From contig CBDDBU010000026.1 in NCBI GenBank assembly GCA_965226045.1, forward strand, positions 186,001 to 250,000: a stretch of DNA of 64,000 nucleotides, given 5' to 3'. Below, piece by piece: positions 34,020-43,088 of this stretch (position 1 is the first letter of the stretch; each line of letters opens with the position of its first letter). The translations under genes and the position numbers were made by a program. The DNA is from CBDDBU01 sp965226045. Its GTDB lineage: Bacteria > Pseudomonadota > Alphaproteobacteria > VGEJ01. The notes below the pieces were generated by a model that saw only the letters and a program-made list of their open reading frames with translations, ran no database searches and had not been told where the DNA came from.

Positions 34020-36788
34020 ATGCTGAGCCTCGGCGCCATTTCGTTCGCCGGTCCGTGGCTCTTGCTCGCGCTCGGCGTGCTGCCGTTGCTCTGGTGGTTG
34101 CTACGGGCGACGCCGCCGGCGCCGCGGCTGATCGCATTCCCAGCGACACGGTTGCTGCTTGGTCTCGCCCCGACCGAGGAAACGCCAGCGCACACGCCGT
34201 GGTGGCTGTTGTTGCTGCGGCTGGTGATCGTCGGCCTGGTGATCGTCGGGTTGGCGCGGCCGATTCTCAACGCCGGGGCCGAGCTTGGCGGCGCCGGACC
34301 GCTCTTACTGGTGATCGACGATGGCTGGGCGGCGGCCGCGAACTGGGAGCGGCGCCAAACCACGGTGCTGGCGCTGATCGAGAAAGCCGCCCGCACCGAC
34401 CGGCCGGTGCGAATCCTGACGACAGCGCCGGCGGCCAGCGGGCAGCCGATATCCGTGTCGGCGATGATGACGGCGGCCGAAGCCCACGATGCGATTCAGT
34501 CGCTTGAGCCGAAGCCCTGGCCGACCAACCGAAACGCCGCGCTGGCCGCCGTCGAGGCCAGCGTGCCAAGCGGGCCGGCCCAGGTGATGTGGATCGCCGA
34601 CGGCCTGGCCGGCGATGGCGGCGCCGCCGCGGCCGGCGAACTCGCGACGATGTTGCAACGGCTCGGGCCGGTCACGATGATCGACGACGAGGCGACGGGG
34701 CGGGCGGTGGCGCTGCGACCACCCGAGGCCCAGGGCTCGGCGCTGCACATCACCGCGCTGAGGGCGACCGCGACCGTGGTGGCGACGCGGTGGCTGCGCG
34801 CCACGGGCGAGTCTGGCGTGGTGCTTGGCCGCGAGGCGTTGCTTTTCGAGGCCGGCAGCACCCAGGCCGAGGCCGTGCTGGAGTTGCCGCGCGATTTGCG
34901 CAACCGAATTACCCGTCTCGAGATCGAGGGCGAGGCCAGCGCCGGCGCTGTCGTTCTACTCGACGAGCGCTGGCGGCGGCGGCCGGTGGGACTCGCCTCG
35001 GGGGGCTCGACAGAGAACGCGCAGCCATTACTGTCGGACCTCTTCTACCTCGAACGCGCGCTGGAACCGTTCGGCGATGTCGTAACAGGCACAATCGACA
35101 CGCTGATCGAGTCCGCGCTCGCGGTCATCATGCTCGCCGATATCGGCCAGATCGTCGGCCCCGACCGATCACACCTCGACCAGTGGGTGCGAGCCGGGGG
35201 GGTGGTCGTTCGCTTCGCCGGGCCGCGCCTCGCCGAACGGGTCGATGACCTGGTGCCGGTCGCGCTGCGCAGTGGCGGCCGATTGCTCGGTGGCGCGATG
35301 ACGTGGGGCCAGGCGGCTCGGCTCGCGCCGTTTGAGGGCGACAGCCCGTTTCACGGCTTGGTCGTGCCCGAGGACGTAGAGGTTCGACGCCAGGTGTTGG
35401 CCCAGCCGTCCCTCGATCTGGTCGCGCGGACCTGGGCTCGTTTGGAGGATGGCACGCCGTTGGTCACGGCCGAGCAGCGCGACCAGGGCTGGGTGGTGCT
35501 GTTCCACACCACCGCCAACACCGAGTGGTCAAATCTGCCGTTGAGCGGCTTGTTCGTGGCCATGTTGCGGCGCCTGACGGATCTTAGCCAAGGCGTCCTC
35601 GGAGATGGCGGCGAGACCCCGCTACCACCGCTCCTTGGTCTCGATGGCTTCGGTCGGCTGGGCGAACCGTCGCCGGCTGCGCGCGCCATCGCCCCATCGA
35701 GTTTGCTCAAGTCCGGGATCGGCCCCCACCGGCCGCCCGGCTTCTACGGAAGCGAGCAGGCGCGACGCGCGGTTAATCTGGGTGCGAGTATCCTCGAACT
35801 CACGCCCATCGCCGGCCTGCCTCAGGGCCTGCGCCGAACCGGCTTCGACGAGGATCGCGAATCCGACATCGCACCGTGGCTACTGGCTCTGGCCGTTGTC
35901 CTGTTGTTGGTCGACCTTGTCGTCAGCCTGGCTTTGCGAGGCTTGTTGGCGCCCCGGCACGGCGTCGTCGCGGGGATGTTGATCGGTGCGCTGTGGATCG
36001 GAGCGACACCGACGAGCTTCGCGATCGCCGGCGAATCGGAGGATCGGTTCGCGATCGACGCAACGCGCGAGACCCGGCTTGCCTATGTGCTGACCGGCGA
36101 TCGCGATATCGATGGGATGAGCGCGGCGGGCCTGCGCGGTCTGACGCGATGGCTTGCCGAGCGCACGGCGGTCGAGGCCGCGGCGCCGATGGGCCTTAAC
36201 GTCGAGACCGACGCGCTCGTGTTTTTTCCGCTGCTGTATTGGCCGATGACACCCGACCGGCAAGAACTTGGAGACACTGCGCTCGCCAAGCTCGACGCGT
36301 ACATGAAGAGCGGCGGTACGATCCTGTTTGACACGCGCGACCAAGGCGAGGTCGGTGCGCTGCCGCCGCGATTGCGCGAGCGCCAGGGGGGCCTGGTTGG
36401 CATCGGCACGCAGAGCCTCAGGCGACTTCTCTCTCGGCTTGATATCCCACCGCTGATCCCTCTGCCGGCCGACCATGTGCTGACCAAGACGTTCTATCTC
36501 CTCGATGTGTTTCCAGGACGCTGGGAAGGCGGCACCCTGTGGATCGAGCGCGACCCCCACAGCATCAATGACGGCGTCTCCTCGGTGATCATTGGAGCCA
36601 ACGACTGGGCCGCCGCTTGGGCCGAGGACGAGGCGGGACGGCCGCTCGCGGCGCTGGTTCCGGGCGGGCCGCGCCAGCGCGAACTCGCCTTTCGCTTCGG
36701 CACCAACCTGGTGATGTACGCGCTGACCGGCAACTACAAGGCCGACCAGGTGCACGTACCGGCGATCCTGGAGCGACTGGGGCAATAG
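34020..36788 (+). CDS. DUF4159 / BatA-N type large membrane protein
   Basis: This 922-aa inner-membrane protein begins with a BatA-like N-terminus: helix FAGPWLLLALGVLPLLWWLL, a short loop TPPAPRLIAFPATRLLLGL, and a second helix LLLLRLVIVGLVIVGLARPI. A periplasmic stretch LLLVIDDGWAAAANWERRQ follows in place of a full VWA metal site. A further membrane helix lies near residues 620-640 (WLLALAVVLLLVDLVVSLAL). The C-terminal DUF4159 domain starts around residue 680 and includes DALVFFPLLYWPMTPDRQEL and GGTILFDTRDQGE. It is part of the MoxR operon. The function is unknown beyond a likely envelope role. Confidence 0.88.
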   Translation: MLSLGAISFAGPWLLLALGVLPLLWWLLRATPPAPRLIAFPATRLLLGLAPTEETPAHTPWWLLLLRLVIVGLVIVGLARPILNAGAELGGAGPLLLVIDDGWAAAANWERRQTTVLALIEKAARTDRPVRILTTAPAASGQPISVSAMMTAAEAHDAIQSLEPKPWPTNRNAALAAVEASVPSGPAQVMWIADGLAGDGGAAAAGELATMLQRLGPVTMIDDEATGRAVALRPPEAQGSALHITALRATATVVATRWLRATGESGVVLGREALLFEAGSTQAEAVLELPRDLRNRITRLEIEGEASAGAVVLLDERWRRRPVGLASGGSTENAQPLLSDLFYLERALEPFGDVVTGTIDTLIESALAVIMLADIGQIVGPDRSHLDQWVRAGGVVVRFAGPRLAERVDDLVPVALRSGGRLLGGAMTWGQAARLAPFEGDSPFHGLVVPEDVEVRRQVLAQPSLDLVARTWARLEDGTPLVTAEQRDQGWVVLFHTTANTEWSNLPLSGLFVAMLRRLTDLSQGVLGDGGETPLPPLLGLDGFGRLGEPSPAARAIAPSSLLKSGIGPHRPPGFYGSEQARRAVNLGASILELTPIAGLPQGLRRTGFDEDRESDIAPWLLALAVVLLLVDLVVSLALRGLLAPRHGVVAGMLIGALWIGATPTSFAIAGESEDRFAIDATRETRLAYVLTGDRDIDGMSAAGLRGLTRWLAERTAVEAAAPMGLNVETDALVFFPLLYWPMTPDRQELGDTALAKLDAYMKSGGTILFDTRDQGEVGALPPRLRERQGGLVGIGTQSLRRLLSRLDIPPLIPLPADHVLTKTFYLLDVFPGRWEGGTLWIERDPHSINDGVSSVIIGANDWAAAWAEDEAGRPLAALVPGGPRQRELAFRFGTNLVMYALTGNYKADQVHVPAILERLGQ

Positions 36789-36802
36789 CCGGAGCGCACG
36801 CC

Positions 36803-38863
36803 ATGATCTCCGGCGCCGATATTACTTTCGCACCCGCCTTGCCCTGGCCAGCATTGGTGGCCCTCGGTCTGGCCGCGGTGTTGGCGCTCGGGTTCGCGCT
36901 GTGGTGCGGCGCCGCCGGCATGTGGTGGCGCGCGCTCGGCGTCACTACGCTGATGCTGGCGCTGGCCAATCCCACCTTGATCTCCGAGGACCGCGAACCG
37001 TTGCCCGATGTCGTCGCGGTGATCGTGGATCAATCGGCCAGCCAGCGCATCGGCGAGCGCCCGGCCGCGCGAGCGGCGGCGCTGGAGCAAGTCGAGAGCG
37101 CGCTCGCGGGCTTCAATGATCTTGAGGTCCGCGTCGTCAACGCCGGCGATGGCAACCAGGACCAGGGAACACTTTTGTTCGCCGCCCGCGACCGGGTCCT
37201 CTCGGACACCCCGCCGCGACGAATCTCCGGCACCATTCTGATCACCGACGGCCAAGTTCACGACCCGCCGACGGGCATCACACCCGATGGCGGTCCGGTG
37301 CATGTTCTCCTCACCGGCCGCAGGGATGAGCGCGATCGCCGCCTGATCGTCGAGACCGCGCCCCACTACGGCATGGTCGGCGGCGTCGTGGCGCTCAGCT
37401 TGAGTATCGAGGACGACCATCTTGGGGCGGTGGCGCGACTGAGTCTGCGTCTGGACGGCGGTCAGGTTCGCTATCTCAACGTGCGGACCGGTATTGCCGT
37501 GGAAGTCCCCCTCCACATCGAGCATGGCGGGCCGACGGTTGTCGAGATCGAGGTGGCCGCGGCGGACGATGAACTCACCCTCACCAATAACCGCGCCGTC
37601 GTTATCGTCAACGGTATCCGGGATCGGCTACGCGTCCTGTTGGTCTCCGGTGAACCCCATCCGGGACAGCGCACCTGGCGCGCGCTTCTCAAGGCCGATC
37701 CTTCGGTGGATCTCGTCCACTTCACGATCCTGCGGCCGCCCGAGAAGCAGGACGGCACCTCGGTGCGCGATCTTTCGTTGATCGCCTTTCCGGTCCGCGA
37801 GTTGTTCGAGGTCAAGCTGAAGGAGTTCGACCTCGTCATCTTCGATCGCTACCGCCGCCGCTGGTTGCTGCCCGGATCTTATCTTCAGAACATCGCTGAC
37901 TACGTCCTGGAGGGCGGCGCCGTCTTCGCGGCGGCAGGCCCTTCGTTCGCCTCAGCTCTCAGCCTCTATCGGACCGCACTCGGCCAGGTGCTCCCCGGAG
38001 CGCCGACCGGTCAGGTGATCGAAGAACCATACCGGCCGACGCTTACCGATGAGGGCGTTCGCCATCCCGTCACCGGCGAACTCGCGGGCGCGGGCGGCGC
38101 CGGCGGCGCCTCGGGCCCGACTTGGGGTCGGTGGCTTCGGCTGATCGAGGCCCGCGCCACCACCGGCACCGTCTTGATGACGGGACCGGGGGAGCGCCCG
38201 CTCTTGGTGCTGAGCCGGGTCGGTGAGGGGCGGGTCGCGCAGCTTATGTCGGACCACGGCTGGCTGTGGGCGCGCGGCTACGATGGCGGCGGTCCGCAAG
38301 CCGAGCTGTTGCGCCGCATCGCCCATTGGCTGATGAAAGAGCCCGATCTCGAGGAAAATGACCTGCGGGCCCGCGCGGTCGGCGGCCGCCTCGAGATCGC
38401 CCGCCGCAGCCTCTATCCCGATGATCGACCGGTGCGTGTGACCGCGCCGTCTGGCGCCGTGACCGAGGTCGTGCTCGATCCCGGTCCGACCGGCCGCGAC
38501 ACCGCCACCATCCGTGCCAGTGAGGCGGGCCTCTACCGTATTGACGACGGCGCTCGCCGCGCGGTCGCCGCCGTCGGCGCCCTCAATCCGATCGAAGCGG
38601 CCGACGTGCGCGCCAGTTCGGCCCTACTTTCGCCTATCGCCGAGGCGACCGGCGGGGCGGTTCATTGGCTCGAGGACGGCATGCCGACCCTGCGACGAGT
38701 GAGTCCAGATCGGAACGCCACCGGAGCTGGGTGGATCGGTCTGCGCGCGAACGATGCCTATGTGGTCGAGCGATTGCGGCAGTTTCCGCTGCTCCCGGCG
38801 CTGCTGGTCCTGGTCCTGGCGCTCGGCGGTTCGGTGGCGGCGTGGCATCGTGAGGGCCGGTAG
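36803..38863 (+). CDS. large membrane protein of the MoxR cluster, glutamine-amidotransferase-like middle domain
   Basis: This 686-aa protein closes the MoxR operon. Two N-terminal helices (WPALVALGLAAVLALGFALW and MWWRALGVTTLMLALANPTL) precede a periplasmic region beginning VVAVIVDQSASQRIGE, a VWA-like metal-site remnant (D-x-S-x-S). Around residues 270-500, LRVLLVSGEPHPGQRTWRAL, VIFDRYRRRW and YVLEGGAVFAAAGPSF resemble a class I glutamine-amidotransferase-like fold of the kind found in these conserved membrane proteins. A last helix LLPALLVLVLALGGSVAAW anchors the C-terminus. ATG 36803 is preceded by GGAG. No catalytic triad is evident, so it is probably structural. Confidence 0.82.
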   Translation: MISGADITFAPALPWPALVALGLAAVLALGFALWCGAAGMWWRALGVTTLMLALANPTLISEDREPLPDVVAVIVDQSASQRIGERPAARAAALEQVESALAGFNDLEVRVVNAGDGNQDQGTLLFAARDRVLSDTPPRRISGTILITDGQVHDPPTGITPDGGPVHVLLTGRRDERDRRLIVETAPHYGMVGGVVALSLSIEDDHLGAVARLSLRLDGGQVRYLNVRTGIAVEVPLHIEHGGPTVVEIEVAAADDELTLTNNRAVVIVNGIRDRLRVLLVSGEPHPGQRTWRALLKADPSVDLVHFTILRPPEKQDGTSVRDLSLIAFPVRELFEVKLKEFDLVIFDRYRRRWLLPGSYLQNIADYVLEGGAVFAAAGPSFASALSLYRTALGQVLPGAPTGQVIEEPYRPTLTDEGVRHPVTGELAGAGGAGGASGPTWGRWLRLIEARATTGTVLMTGPGERPLLVLSRVGEGRVAQLMSDHGWLWARGYDGGGPQAELLRRIAHWLMKEPDLEENDLRARAVGGRLEIARRSLYPDDRPVRVTAPSGAVTEVVLDPGPTGRDTATIRASEAGLYRIDDGARRAVAAVGALNPIEAADVRASSALLSPIAEATGGAVHWLEDGMPTLRRVSPDRNATGAGWIGLRANDAYVVERLRQFPLLPALLVLVLALGGSVAAWHREGR

Positions 38864-38900
38864 GCGCCGCGTTGGCAGGAGCCGGCCGGCGCGCGTTGCT

Positions 38901-39317
38901 CTATCCGCCTGCCTCCTCGCTCGGGCCGTCCCAATAGGGCGTTGGTGCAAAGCGGTCGGACAGGAAATCGATAAAGCTGCGCACCTTGGGCGATAGGTGG
39001 CGATTGTGCGGATAGACGGCATAGACCGACCGGTTGATCGACTCAAAGCCGGTGAGGATAACGCGCAGACACTCGCTCTGTAGTTCGGCTCCGACGATGA
39101 AGCTCGGCAGATGGCCGATACCAAGACCGGCCACGAGCGCGGCGCGCAGCGCCTCTCCATTGTCGGCCTGAAGGTTGCCCCGGACTCGGACCGCCGCCGG
39201 ACCGTCGGGTCCGCTGAAGCGCCACTCGTCGTGTGTCGACAAGAGTGTGTAGTTCAGGCAGTTGTGGTCGGCGAGGTCCGCCGGCTCCGGCGGTTCGCCA
39301 AGGGCGTCGAGGTAAGA
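38901..39317 (-). pseudogene. LysR-family regulator, C-terminal fragment (split by IS256 copy 1)
   Basis: This is the effector-binding half of a LysR-type regulator. Reading on the minus strand from the IS edge it encodes SYLDALGEPPEPADLADHNC, then DEWRFSGPDG, ALVAGLGIGHLPSFIV and SPKVRSFIDFLSDRFAPTPY up to a natural stop at 38901. It continues exactly from the N-terminal fragment at 40768-41222 once the 1,450-bp element and one copy of its 8-bp duplication are removed. An ATG at 39242 could still start a truncated product of 113 aa but it would lack the DNA-binding part. Confidence 0.93.
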
Positions 39318-40669
39318 GGCGATGTCCCTATCTCTGTTGAAATTCGTGGGGCAGGCGTCGCTGGTTGATGATGCTGTGCTGCCTTCATGATGGTTTCAAT
39401 GGCACTGTCGGCCTGAGCCTTTCTCAAGTGTTCCTGGAGAGCATTTCGGAGGATGGGCAGCTGACGATAGGCCTTGAGGCGACGGAAGGTTTTCTGGGCC
39501 TCCAGCAGGCCGGCGGCGGTCCATCTGAGCGCCATCTCGGCGTGTCTCCAGCGTTTGACGTTGCGGGTGACCTGGCGCACCGTGCCGAGCGCGTTCTCGA
39601 CGATGTTGGTGCAGGCGAGCGAGCGCCGGAGTTCGTGCGGCAGGCCGAGGCGGATGACGGTGAGTATCTCGTCCAGCCCCTCCAGGATGCTGCCCGAGAC
39701 GCCCGGTTCCTCATGCTCCAGACGCCGGGCCAGGTTGCGCAGCAGCCGTTCGGCCTTGTCTGCGTCGTCCTGGTCCCAGGCCTGACGGAGCGCCTTCTTG
39801 ACGCTCGCATGCAAATGCAGGGGCAGGCGCTCGATGATGTTACGGCCCTTGTGGACCTGGCAGCGCTGGATGGCGGCGGCCACACCGAAGGTGTTGCGGA
39901 TCGCTTTGCTGAGCGCCTTCGCGCCATCGACGATGAACAGCCGGGGCAGCGTCGGATCGAGCCCCCTGGCGAGGAGATTGTCGAGCAAGGCCTGGACGAC
40001 GACAGTGTTCTCCGTCGCCCCCTCGACCACGGCCAGGACATGCTTGTCGCCGTTGCCATCGACGCCGATCGCCGCCACCAAGACATGGTCGCCGACATGC
40101 AGACCGTCGATCTGGATGACCAGCAGGTCGAGCTCCGAGAGGTCCGAGGCAAGCCAGGCCTTCATCTTCTTGCGCGACAGCGCCACAAAGCGCCGGGAAA
40201 CGGCCGACTTCGAGGTGCCGTCGCCACGCGCTTTCGCCAGGTCGCCCTCGGGCAGACGGACCGCGCGGTGGTACTTGCGGGTCGACACGTTCAGCACCAT
40301 CAGGTTGAGCGCCCACTCGAGCAACAGGTTGCCGTCGCGCAGCACCTGCCAGCTCTCCAAACCCACCTCCTTGCCAGCATGGTCGCGAACCCGTGGCCGC
40401 TGCACTTTCACGCGGCCGCCGTGGTAGCCGATCTCGCTCTGCGTATGGCCCCAGCGATAACCCCGACGGTTCCCATGGCGACGATGTCGGGCCCCGCACA
40501 CGGTCGTGGCGTCCTCCTCCATCATCTCGGCCAAGGCCTCGACCCCGGCCAGGAGACAGAACCGATCCACGCTGAGACGGACTGCGTCCATCGCGTCTGC
40601 CAGCGGCGGCATAGGAAACGAGGTGGCAAGGGCTTTCGGGCTACTGGAACTACGGATATTCTTTCCCAT
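39254..40669 (-). CDS. IS256-family transposase, copy 1, stop codon lost
   Basis: This DDE transposase is preceded by CAACATCG-type IS ends. The acidic triad is seen as IQIDGLHVG, FIVDGAKALSKAI and CTNIVENALGTVR, the last being the IS256 signature. In the two other copies translation ends with MKAA at a TAG. Here that TAG has become CAG, so the frame runs on through the right-hand IS end (in gene orientation) and into the LysR remnant, adding about 40 residues (from QHHQPATPAPRIS) before stopping at 39254. Protein length is 471 instead of 431 aa. Whether the extended protein is still active is unknown. Confidence 0.93.
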   Translation of the reverse strand: MGKNIRSSSSPKALATSFPMPPLADAMDAVRLSVDRFCLLAGVEALAEMMEEDATTVCGARHRRHGNRRGYRWGHTQSEIGYHGGRVKVQRPRVRDHAGKEVGLESWQVLRDGNLLLEWALNLMVLNVSTRKYHRAVRLPEGDLAKARGDGTSKSAVSRRFVALSRKKMKAWLASDLSELDLLVIQIDGLHVGDHVLVAAIGVDGNGDKHVLAVVEGATENTVVVQALLDNLLARGLDPTLPRLFIVDGAKALSKAIRNTFGVAAAIQRCQVHKGRNIIERLPLHLHASVKKALRQAWDQDDADKAERLLRNLARRLEHEEPGVSGSILEGLDEILTVIRLGLPHELRRSLACTNIVENALGTVRQVTRNVKRWRHAEMALRWTAAGLLEAQKTFRRLKAYRQLPILRNALQEHLRKAQADSAIETIMKAAQHHQPATPAPRISTEIGTSPLTSTPLANRRSRRTSPTTTA

Positions 40670-40767
40670 GGTGTCGTTCTCCCTCTTGGGTTTGCAGCAC
40701 CCGGAGCCTAACGGCTCCAGGAGAGCGACACCTACCTCAACTTTTCAACATCGACCGGGACATCTCC
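39318..40767 (-). mobile_element. IS256-family insertion sequence, copy 1 (inserted in a LysR gene)
   Basis: The element is 1,450 bp with imperfect terminal inverted repeats, GGCGATGTCCC at the left edge and GGAGATGTCCC (read inward) at the right. It is bounded by the perfect 8-bp direct repeat AGGTAAGA at 39310-39317 and 40768-40775, as expected for IS256-type transposition. It carries one transposase gene on the minus strand. Two other copies of identical length lie at 48083-49532 and 54292-55741, each with a different target duplication, showing three independent insertions. Confidence 0.96.
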
Positions 40768-41222
40768 AGGTAAGAAGGCGCGGCGCACGCAATGATGCGG
40801 CAGCGCGCGAGCTTGCGCGCGATCAAGCTCGAATCAGCGAGCTGGGCCACCCGAATAGCCACATCGTAGCTTTCGTCGATCACGTCGACGAAGTGGTCCG
40901 TCATGCGCATCTCGATGTTGACCTCGGGATAACGGGCGAGGAATGATGGAAATGCCGGCGCGATGTGCATGTGGCCGAAAGACATCGGCACGTTGATCTT
41001 AAGCATGCTGCGGGGCGCGGCGTGGAGGCGCGTCACGGCGCGCTCCGCCTGATCGACCTCGGCGAGAGCGCGGGCACAATGTTCGTAGAAAGCGGCGCCG
41101 ACCTCGGTAAGGCTGAGGCGCCGCGTGGTCCAGTTCATCAACCGGGCGCCAAGGCGATCCTCAAGCCGCTTCACATGTTTGCTGATCGCCGACTTCGACA
41201 ACCCGAGCCGCCGCGCGGCCAC
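40768..41222 (-). pseudogene. LysR-family regulator, N-terminal fragment (5'-truncated and split)
   Basis: This encodes the winged-helix part of a LysR regulator, MAARRLGLSKSAISKHVKRL, then RRLSLTEVGAAFYEHC and the start of the effector domain up to CRIIACAAPSYL, where IS256 copy 1 interrupts it. The first 20 or so residues of a normal LysR (the M-x-VFxxVVExGSF helix) are absent. The sequence SVAARRLG abuts the stop of the ABC permease gene at 41233 after only ten bases, so the gene also lost its 5' end. It is therefore doubly broken. It would otherwise be a candidate regulator of a neighbouring gene. Confidence 0.9.
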
Positions 41223-41232
41223 CGACGCGCGG

Positions 41233-42099
41233 TCAGCCCTTGAGTGCGCCCATGCTGATGCCGCGGACCAGGAACCGTTGCAGGAAGATCACCGCGAAGA
41301 AGACCGGAACCGAGCCCAGGATCGACATCGCCCCGACCTTGTTCCAATAGCTCTGCTGCACCGCGAAATAGCCAGTGACCTGGACCGGGTAGGTCACGAT
41401 ATCCTTATTGCTGAGGACCAGCGCGAACACGAACTCGTTCCATGTGAAGATGAACGTGAACACTGCGGTCGCGAAGACGCCGGCGCGCGCCATCGGCAGA
41501 ATCACTTTGTACAGCACCTGCCAGCGCGTGCAGCCGTCGACCAGCGCGCTCTCCTCGAGCTCGATCGGAATGTCCTCGATATAGCCGCGCATCATCCAAA
41601 TGACGAAGGGCAGGTTGAAGGCGACATAGACCGCGATGATCGAGGGGAAGGTGTCGAGAATGTCGATAAAGGCGAAGGCGAGAAACAGCGGAAAGACGAT
41701 CGCGATCGGCGGCAGCATGCGCTGCGACATGATCCAGATCGCGAAGTTGTGCCCGCCGGTCCGGAATCGGGCCATCGAATAGGCGCACATGGTCCCCAGG
41801 ACCATGGCGATGACCGTCGTCGAGGTGGCGATGATGAGGCTGTTGAGGAGCGTCCTCGCGTCCTCGTTCATGCCCCCGAACAGGAACCGGAAGTTTCCGA
41901 AGCCGGGATCGGCCGGGAAATACACCGGCGGCACGGCGTACATCTCCTCGGCCGATTTGAAGGCCATGATGAACAGCCAGTAGATCGGAAACGCGACCAC
42001 GAACGTGGCCACCAGTACGACCATATAACGGCCGATCTGAATCAGCCTCTTGCGCCGTCCCATCGACGCGAACCCACTCGCCGTGTCGGCCACGCTCAT
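41233..42099 (-). CDS. carbohydrate ABC transporter permease, MalG-type
   Basis: This 288-aa inner-membrane permease has six predicted helices, with MVVLVATFVVAFPIYWLFIM first. The cytoplasmic EAA loop that docks the ATPase reads VDGCTRWQVLYKVILP. The C-terminus FLVRGISMGALKG is the natural end for the family. The ATG at 42099 overlaps the stop of the partner permease by four bases (ATGA). It is third in the transport operon; an ATP-binding subunit would be expected next but the LysR remnant follows instead. Confidence 0.95.
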   Translation of the reverse strand: MSVADTASGFASMGRRKRLIQIGRYMVVLVATFVVAFPIYWLFIMAFKSAEEMYAVPPVYFPADPGFGNFRFLFGGMNEDARTLLNSLIIATSTTVIAMVLGTMCAYSMARFRTGGHNFAIWIMSQRMLPPIAIVFPLFLAFAFIDILDTFPSIIAVYVAFNLPFVIWMMRGYIEDIPIELEESALVDGCTRWQVLYKVILPMARAGVFATAVFTFIFTWNEFVFALVLSNKDIVTYPVQVTGYFAVQQSYWNKVGAMSILGSVPVFFAVIFLQRFLVRGISMGALKG

Positions 42100-43010
42100 C
42101 GCGAAATCTCCACCCGCCTGAGCGCGGTGACGACAATGATCGACAGCAGCACAATGATGAGAAAGACCATGGCGCCGGTGTAGCTGGTCTCGAACTGGTG
42201 GAAGCCGGTGATATACATGTAGATCGGCGTGGTCTCGGTGAACGTCCCCGGGCCACCCCTCGTGATCACGAACACGAGGTCGAAGATGCGCACGAGATCC
42301 AGCGCCCGGATCAGGATCGCGATGAACATGACCGGCCAGATCGCCGGCAACGAAATGCGGAAGAACGTCGTCCAGAAGCCGGCGCCATCGATGGAGGCCG
42401 CATCCGTCAGATCGGTATCAACGTTCGATAGCGCGGCCAGCAGAATCAGGAACATGAACGGGAACCACTGCCAGATCTCGGCGATCAGGATCACCGGATA
42501 GACCCAGATCGGATCGACCACCCAGGTGATCTCGATCGTCTCGCCGCTGATCCATGACAGGAAATGCGTGATCGGCCCGTAGCGGGTATCGAACATCAGC
42601 CGCCAGACGGCCCCGACCACGATCGGACACACCACCGAAGGTAGCAGCAGTATGGCGATGAAGAGGGGCTTGCCGCGGAGATCACCAAGGAACATGCGCG
42701 CGAGCAGGAGCCCGAGGATCAGCTCGACGGGCAGCGCGATGGCGGTGATCAGCCCCGTGTGCCACAGCGACTCCCAAAAACGGTCGTCCTCGAAAAGAAA
42801 CTCGTACCAACCAAATCCGTACCAGGAATAGTCCTGGTCCATCAGGGTGAGGTTCTGAAGGCTCGCGACGAGCGCGTAGCCCACTGGGAACAACCCCACC
42901 AGCAACATCACCAGGACCGCCGGGGCGATCAGCCAATATTTGAAGTTGCGGTCTTGAAGCAGGATGCCCGCCCGGGGGCCACCCGCCGCGACTGCGGTCG
43001 CGGTCGTCAT
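42096..43010 (-). CDS. carbohydrate ABC transporter permease, MalF/UgpA-type
   Basis: This 304-aa permease has six helices, the first within LIAPAVLVMLLVGLFPVGYA. The EAA loop reads SIDGAGFWTTFFRISLP. The periplasmic loop between helices 1 and 2 contains YSWYGFGWYEFLFEDDRFWE, usual for sugar permeases. ATG 43010 is preferred over an in-frame TTG one codon upstream. It forms a heterodimer with the permease encoded next and works with the binding protein encoded upstream. The gap to the binding-protein stop is 78 bp. Confidence 0.95.
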   Translation of the reverse strand: MTTATAVAAGGPRAGILLQDRNFKYWLIAPAVLVMLLVGLFPVGYALVASLQNLTLMDQDYSWYGFGWYEFLFEDDRFWESLWHTGLITAIALPVELILGLLLARMFLGDLRGKPLFIAILLLPSVVCPIVVGAVWRLMFDTRYGPITHFLSWISGETIEITWVVDPIWVYPVILIAEIWQWFPFMFLILLAALSNVDTDLTDAASIDGAGFWTTFFRISLPAIWPVMFIAILIRALDLVRIFDLVFVITRGGPGTFTETTPIYMYITGFHQFETSYTGAMVFLIIVLLSIIVVTALRRVEISR

Positions 43011-43088
43011 CAAACGGCGCTCCGGTCGTTCCGCCAGAAAAACGGTGGAGACGGATGGGGGACCATGCCCCCACCCGCCTCGCGAGTT

